Positions 58,671 through 64,000 of a DNA stretch of 64,000 bases are shown one piece after another. Source of the DNA: Panicum virgatum (taxonomy: Eukaryota; Streptophyta; Magnoliopsida; Poales; Poaceae); assembly GCF_016808335.1 (NCBI RefSeq), contig NC_053146.1, forward strand, positions 9,307,015 to 9,371,014. The letters are read 5' to 3'. The position numbers and the translations under genes are program-made. Each line of letters opens with the position of its first letter. Position 1 is the first letter of the stretch. The notes beneath the pieces are model-generated. The model worked only from the letters and a program-made list of their open reading frames with translations. It was not told the origin of the DNA and did no database searches.

Positions 58671-59860
58671 CCCTCACTAGCGGATGTTGGGCATGGAGGC
58701 CCCGATGCGACTTCAGTGGTGGCCCACGGCTCTCCAAGCTGCTGCGGTCGTGGGGTGCAGCCCCTGGCTATGCAGCTTGGGGGCCGGTGCATGCTGCTGC
58801 GGCAGCGACGTCTTGGGGCCCTGTATGGCGGCTGCGCACGGACTCTGTGTTGCAGCAAGTGCTGCGGCTTCTTGTGTTGCATGGCGCGGCTACCGGCTGC
58901 ACCCTCCTGTCCCGGATCTGTGCCCTCCGGACCCGTCTTTTTCATAGCATCGAGGACGGCCATTACCACCATAACAGGGGTGCTGGGGGAGCATGCCACT
59001 GATGGTCACGTAAGGCGTAGCTGGCGGCCGTCATTGCCTCCCCTGCTTCCCTTTATGTGTTGGCTTGGGAGAGGCCTGCGGCCGGCCTGCTCCACTTTCC
59101 GACTCAGATCGGCCAGTGGGACTTTGGTGGAGTTTCGTGGTGGTGATGTTGTTTTTCCTCCTTTGAGGCGTAATTGTGATGATTTCACCTAAAGTTAGCT
59201 GTTTTCTTGGTGAAAATCTAACCCTGGCTTGTTGAATGTGCAACAATGGCGTTTTCAACATCGTCTTCTCCTTGGAGGCGTCACCCAGTTCGGTGTACCT
59301 AAACGGAGTTATTTATGTGGTTTCTAAATAGAAGAATTTCACAAGAGAGATGTGTTGTATTGGTGCTGCGCAAAGCTATGGCAGGATTGAAACGTGAACA
59401 AAGAAAAAGATTGAATCGTAGTCTTCTACCTTTCTCTTTTTGGAGCTTTTTTTCTTGTGCCTTTTCATCTCGCATTTTGAGGTTTATAGCCTAAGAGCTC
59501 TTGTAGTTTGGTTGTATACATTCAGCTGTGAATGGTAAAAGCCGGAATTTTCCTTAATATAAAAAATAGTTTCCCTGTCCAAGAGTTCACCGTCACCATT
59601 TGGCCGGTAGAGATGCTCAAGGCGGCTAAAGGGACTCACACCATCATTGCCCTCTTCTAAGGTGGATGACAAATCCGTGCAAACTGTAGACCTGAAAGTG
59701 TGGGAGCTTCATCATGCTACGATAATTGGAACCTGTAAAAATTTGAGCAGAAAATTTCCATTTTGCTCAAAACACTCTGTTTTTACATTTGGTTTACAGG
59801 TTCAGGAAACTCAGCATGGTTATGCCCACGGAGATCCTTTTTTATTTCGATGAGTATTGA
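58671..59860. other. Intergenic, no supported gene
   Basis: GC-rich frames at 58565-59190 overlap on both strands and have no features. A segment near 59200-59290 (CTGGCTTGTTGAATGTGCAAC) may be part of an unidentified repeat. Confidence 0.4.
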
Positions 59861-60442
59861 TTTGAAAAATAAAGTCTATTTCGATGAGTACTAATCATGA
59901 CAAACTTACTGCCCAATTTTACATTTTGTCCTGTAAAATAAAATTTCCTCCACATGTCACACCAAAAATACGACATAACTTCAGGTTGCTGGTTTCACTC
60001 ACTATCTCTCCTTCTCAAGATATGTCAAGCAATAAAAAGTTAAACTTCATTGAAGTAGTTGTGGTTTCTACAAAACTTCAGGTAAGCAAGCGATCTATTT
60101 CATCGAAGTCGAATAACTCTCCTCTCTTGCCAGAAAGCGATGATTCACGAAAGGAGTCCGTAGTTGCTCAGTTTCTCTAGAAAAATCATGTTACATTTTG
60201 CTTGTTGTTCAGGGGCATAGCTGCTATGAAGTGCAAAGGGCAGAGGAGTGCAGAAATCATGTACAGGTGAGGCTCTGCGCCCATCACCGTTAATGCAGTG
60301 AGGTGCCCAAGGCTTGTTCATTGCTCAGGTTCAGACACTGCACAATGTCCTTGTCAAGTGTCAACCTTTAACTTGGTAGGATCGCATCTCAACTCTCTAC
60401 AGATCACCCAAAACTTAGGGCAGCGACAGGAGGTTAGGATGC
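59861..60442. repeat. Direct duplication flanking the amine oxidase gene, copy B
   Basis: It is the counterpart of 49071-50754 without the CACTA-like insertion. It lies about 4.3 kb beyond the start codon of the gene and in the same orientation as copy A. Confidence 0.8.
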
Positions 60443-60530
60443 ACTATGTAAGGACGACGTTACAAAAAAAGACACTATTATTAGGGACCCAAATTTTAAA
60501 AGCGTCTTCTATATATCATTGGTGATGTGT

Positions 60531-60731
60531 CTAATACTGGGATAATACTGGCATCTCTACCAATTGGCGTGCGCTAGGTCGTTTGAAAAACTTATTCTTG
60601 TCTCATATATAGCTAGGATATAGGGAGACGATTCTTTGGAACACGATAGATAGAATGAAGTGATGATGAATTGATAGTTGAATGTGATCATTGCTTGACC
60701 TTTAGTTAGCGTACAAGGCATTGCATCGAGC
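60531..60731 (+). promoter_or_regulatory. Orphan inverted copy of the amine oxidase promoter
   Basis: It matches the reverse complement of 55613-55828 from ATAATACTGGCATCTCT through CCAATTGGCGTGCGCTAGG to GTACAAGGCATTGCAT. It is followed by a TATA-like CTATATATAAAC at about 60752, but no oxidase coding sequence occurs downstream. It is either a displaced fragment or the remains of a lost, divergently arranged gene copy. Confidence 0.7.
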
Positions 60732-60768
60732 TAACCCATTTTTATTCTTACCTATATATAAACTCATG

Positions 60769-61262
60769 TGCTATTCTACATGTTAGGTGTAGCGGTTTAT
60801 TCTACAGCAATCGTTGTGTTCACTTGGCTTGTCAGCCAACCAGCCAGCAGTACTGTTTTCTCATACTAAATCAGCACCAGCCACCTGCCACCAGCCAGTC
60901 AGCAGTACTGTTCTCTCTTAACAAATCAGCACCAGCCATCAGCCATAGCCAAGCGAACACAGCGAATATCTATTAACTTTTAGTAGTTTAGTTATCACCG
61001 AGCTATTATTGAACATGGTTCAGTAAGTTGGTAAATTCAGTTTAGTATTGTGATGATTATTTTTTCTAATAATAAATGGTGGGTGTAGAACAATATTCTA
61101 CACCTAGGCTGCAGAATAGTATTGCCATACCAATGTGCTATTCTGCACCTTAGGTGTAGCAGTTTTTTCTGCACCAATTGCTAGATGGAGCAAAATTACT
61201 GAAGAAAATTCAGTAGTTCAGTAATCGGCGAGCTATTAATTAATATTGTTCAATAATTCTAC
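60769..61262. repeat. Small tandem duplication with a MITE in one copy
   Basis: Copy 1 is 60769-60811 plus 60965-61035 and copy 2 is 61136-61262. Both have GTGCTATTCT.CA, TTAGGTGTAGC.GTTT and later CGAGCTATTA. The MITE splits copy 1 only. Confidence 0.6.
60812..60964. mobile_element. MITE-like element, 153 bp
   Basis: The ends CGTTGTGTTCACTTGGCT and AGCCAAGCGAACACAGCG form an 18-bp inverted repeat with two mismatches. The interior is made of two near copies of a segment with AGCAGTACTGTT and AAATCAGCACCAGCCA. It is absent from copy 2 of the surrounding duplication. The target duplication is ambiguous, so the superfamily is not assigned. Confidence 0.7.
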
Positions 61263-62660
61263 TCACTCTAACTATTTGTGTAGAATAAACTGCTAGTATT
61301 TGCATTTGAATGGTATATTGCTAAAAGAAAACTTATTTCATATAAAAATAAGGAAAATTGCAGTTTTTGTTCTGTAGATGGTTATGTAAATCGTAGTTAA
61401 GTAACTATTTACTATTGTTCGTGCATTGCAGTTGTTGTGTTTTGTTTCTCACCACCTGAAAGGTTTTAATTTTTTTTCCGGGGTAGTTGGATGGATTGGA
61501 TGGGTCTGGCAAACCATGGAAACAGCTTTTATCTGCACTAGTCTCTCATCCTATGCTCCCACACGGGTTAATTAGAATTAATATAAAAATGAAGTCAATA
61601 AATATAATTATCTATCTCACGCCTTTTTTCATCTATTAAATATTCTAACACATACTCTAAAATATATATTTATCATTATCTAGTAACAATAGATTTTATT
61701 TTGCATCACATCTTCATATATATTTTATATATATTCAGTTTAACTATTTGTTTGTGAATTGATATTTTTATCTCTTTCATCATACATGAATACATGGTGA
61801 CATACAACGTGGGTAGTATTTTTATATAAACAATATTATAAATAATATATTAATAATGATATAAATAGTAATTTAAAATTATAAAATAATGTATTTTAAT
61901 ACTTTATTTTAATTATATAATTTAGATTCATATTTAGGAGTAATTTAACTTATAATTATAACAACATAATTGGATAATTTTCAGGGGGTATTTTTATTAT
62001 TTTTATAATAGCATAGGTGGGTAATTTACACAAAAACTAGGGGTTTACTTTAGATTTTTTTATAATGGCAGAGGTGGGTAATTTAAATACATGTTTAGGG
62101 GGTTACATTAGTCTATTTTCATAATGGTAGAGGTGAGTAATTTATTAGGAAAGATAACAGATTCAATGGTTATTATAATATAGTTGTTAGATTGATGGCG
62201 GGATGTTTCTAATTTTTGTGAGAATTTATTTAATTTCTCTATTTTTTGAAAATGTCCACCTAGGATCCTAAATGGCTAATTGGATGTTTCTTTATTATAA
62301 TATGCATTTATTATAATTGGATGTTTCTTTATTATAATATGCAGACTCCAAAAGAACCTCCAATTAGTAATAATAAGATGGGCTACAACTAGTTACTGGT
62401 TGCTAAGGAAGGCACGCAGGTCCTGGTTGGTATGAATTTTTTTCCTAACCAACCAAGTCAGGTTATTTTTGTTATTGATTCAGTACTGAATTGTTCTGCT
62501 GAAACAAGGGAGTGCTGGTTGTGGGCACACCATAACTGTCAGATATAACACTGAAAGTTCCAACTTGAATTGTCTGAAACTCAGAATTTTCAGAGAGCTA
62601 GACGGTATTTGTTTTTGTCCAGTTTGTCTGAAAAATCCCTCAGGATTCCGGAATTATATT
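61263..62660. other. AT-rich intergenic region
   Basis: No gene is supported. A loose tandem repeat at 61980-62140 has GGGTAATTTA followed by AGGGG..T in about three units. A small direct repeat GGATGTTTCTTTATTATAATATGCA occurs near 62283 and 62318. Confidence 0.5.
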
Positions 62661-64000
62661 CCATTAAAAAAAATTCAGGTATTATATATGTACCAGCCAT
62701 GACCATGGTGCACGGATAGAGCTTTGGATCGATGGGCTCTGAATTCTGAAACTGAACTGCACGCCCTCATCCACGCCAGCAGAGAAAATGAATGAGAAGG
62801 CAAATGCATTTTCGAACGGAGGCCCAAAGGAGAGGACCGGTCCACAAACATTGCACGTGTAAATGTCAAGGCCCATTTAACTGGTTGCATGGGCGCAGCA
62901 GCAGCCGGTCGTGTTCCTCTTCCTCCCTCGAGCTCGCTCACCCGCTCGCTGATCGGGATTGGCGGAGGCGGTGAGCGGCAGAAGAGTGCAGAGCCTGAGC
63001 GGGTGAGGTGGGGCTTCGATCTTACCGCCGAGATGGAAGAAGGCAGCGACGGCGGCCAGAGCAGGCGCCAGTGAGGAAAACAGAGCGAGCCAACTTGGGT
63101 CACCAAACAAAATTATCATTCGAAATAGGGGGCTATATGCAAAATCCAAAATTGGATGAATGATTGCTACTAGTTATTAAGTTAATTGGGAATCTTAATG
63201 AAGATGCATGGAGTCCAAGCTCAGTAAAGGTTTCAACTAGTGTGTCAAGTTCAAGCCAAGCTTTGGCTCTTCTCAAATTCCCTTGGTAATAAAGTTAACT
63301 CTTCCACGGTAGAAAATGGGGAGGTGGGAAATCAAAGATATCTTTGGATCGAAGGTCCAAAGGAAGGGCATTGTTACGCCGAAGGCCCACAAGGTCCGTT
63401 TCACAAGGCCCAAGTTTTTATGAAGATTAATATGAATATTATGGTGTTTGGGAATAATGGTCTTGTCAGATGTTAATTTCACTTTTGTTTTGGTTGTCTG
63501 TTTTTTTATATAAGCAAAGGATTTAATATGCCTTATCAGTTTCTTCGTTGCCCAACATCTATTATTGAATCCAAACAAAACGCAGCAAAGTTGTTAGTAT
63601 TATCAACAACATGTAAGTTGTAACCAATGGCCCGGTCATTGTAAATACTCCATTCCTTTCGTGTATGACATTTATCAGTTCGACCTTGGACTATATATCT
63701 CATGTCCTAGACTATATATATAGAAAGCGAAGCGAGGACGAAAGCACAAGAGAGTTATTTAGCAGGTGTAATTTACTCAACGTGCAGAGTAGATCTTAGC
63801 CGTTACCCGGGTCGGGTCGTTACAACTGACTCGTATCTTGTCAGAATTCAGAAATGGATATCTATAGAAAGAGTCGGTGAATCTGCTAGCAATTGCTGCC
63901 TGCAGTGCTAGATGACATCATTGGCCTGAACTGTCATCAGCGAGAAGTTAGATTTCTCGGGCTTTAAACTTTCAGTTCCAATATTTACCTTCCTGAATAA
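62661..64000. other. Intergenic region at right end, no supported gene
   Basis: Overlapping frames at 62675-63150 on both strands have no recognised features. At 63650-63800 a stretch with ACTATATATATAG and a purine-rich AGCGAAGCGAGGACGAAAGC looks like a promoter or LTR edge, but no coding sequence follows before the window ends. Confidence 0.4.

Noticed and set aside
60752..61100. Possible second amine oxidase gene after the inverted promoter copy
   Set aside because: No oxidase-like coding sequence occurs downstream in any frame up to the end of the window.
62675..63106. 143-codon minus-strand frame near the right end
   Set aside because: It has no domain and unusual composition, and it overlaps equally long frames on the other strand.

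Overview
This window looks like nuclear DNA of a grass (Poaceae), probably panicoid. It is dominated by nested LTR retrotransposons of the Copia, Tat-type Gypsy and other Gypsy-like classes. It also holds a CACTA element whose interior repeats a TTTAGTCCCGG-like motif, small MITEs, and one clear host gene with GC-rich grass-type exons and short introns. No bacterial operons, CRISPR arrays, rRNA genes or recognisable tRNA genes were seen. The species assignment is an inference from repeat style. || Layout. 1-1128, 11918-13197, 18242-18565 and 20185-24152 hold copies of a low-copy, non-coding-looking repeat; the last copy, 23238-24152, is inverted. The repeat is broken by insertions. A Copia element (1129-11917, target duplication CCTCT) sits in the first copy, and its own 3' LTR was later hit by a 3.4-kb solo LTR (8165-11610, duplication CCGCC). 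A badly decayed Copia element occupies roughly 13198-18241. A 416-bp solo LTR lies at 18566-18981 (duplication CATCG). || 24153-48177 is a truncated, decayed Tat-type Gypsy element (outer). A younger 16-kb Tat element (inner, 26084-42147, duplication AGATC) is inserted in its pol gene. Both Tat elements carry, downstream of integrase and on the opposite strand, a gene-like reading frame split by apparent introns into five exons. The outer element also has a 4-unit, 120-bp tandem repeat after integrase. || 48178-60442 is the gene-bearing part. A copper-containing primary amine oxidase gene (minus strand, four exons, 691 residues, TPQ motif, copper ligands and catalytic base present) appears intact. 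It is bracketed by a direct duplication (49071-50754, broken by a 963-bp CACTA-like element, and 59861-60442). Its proximal promoter is present a second time in inverted orientation at 60531-60731, with no oxidase coding sequence beside it. A 558-bp solo LTR lies upstream at 56322-56879 (duplication CTCCC). || 60769-64000 is AT-rich intergenic DNA with a MITE and a small tandem duplication. The only gene I would call functional is the amine oxidase. All transposon coding regions carry stops or frameshifts, and most of the stops in the two better-preserved elements fit C-to-T decay of CAG or CAA codons.
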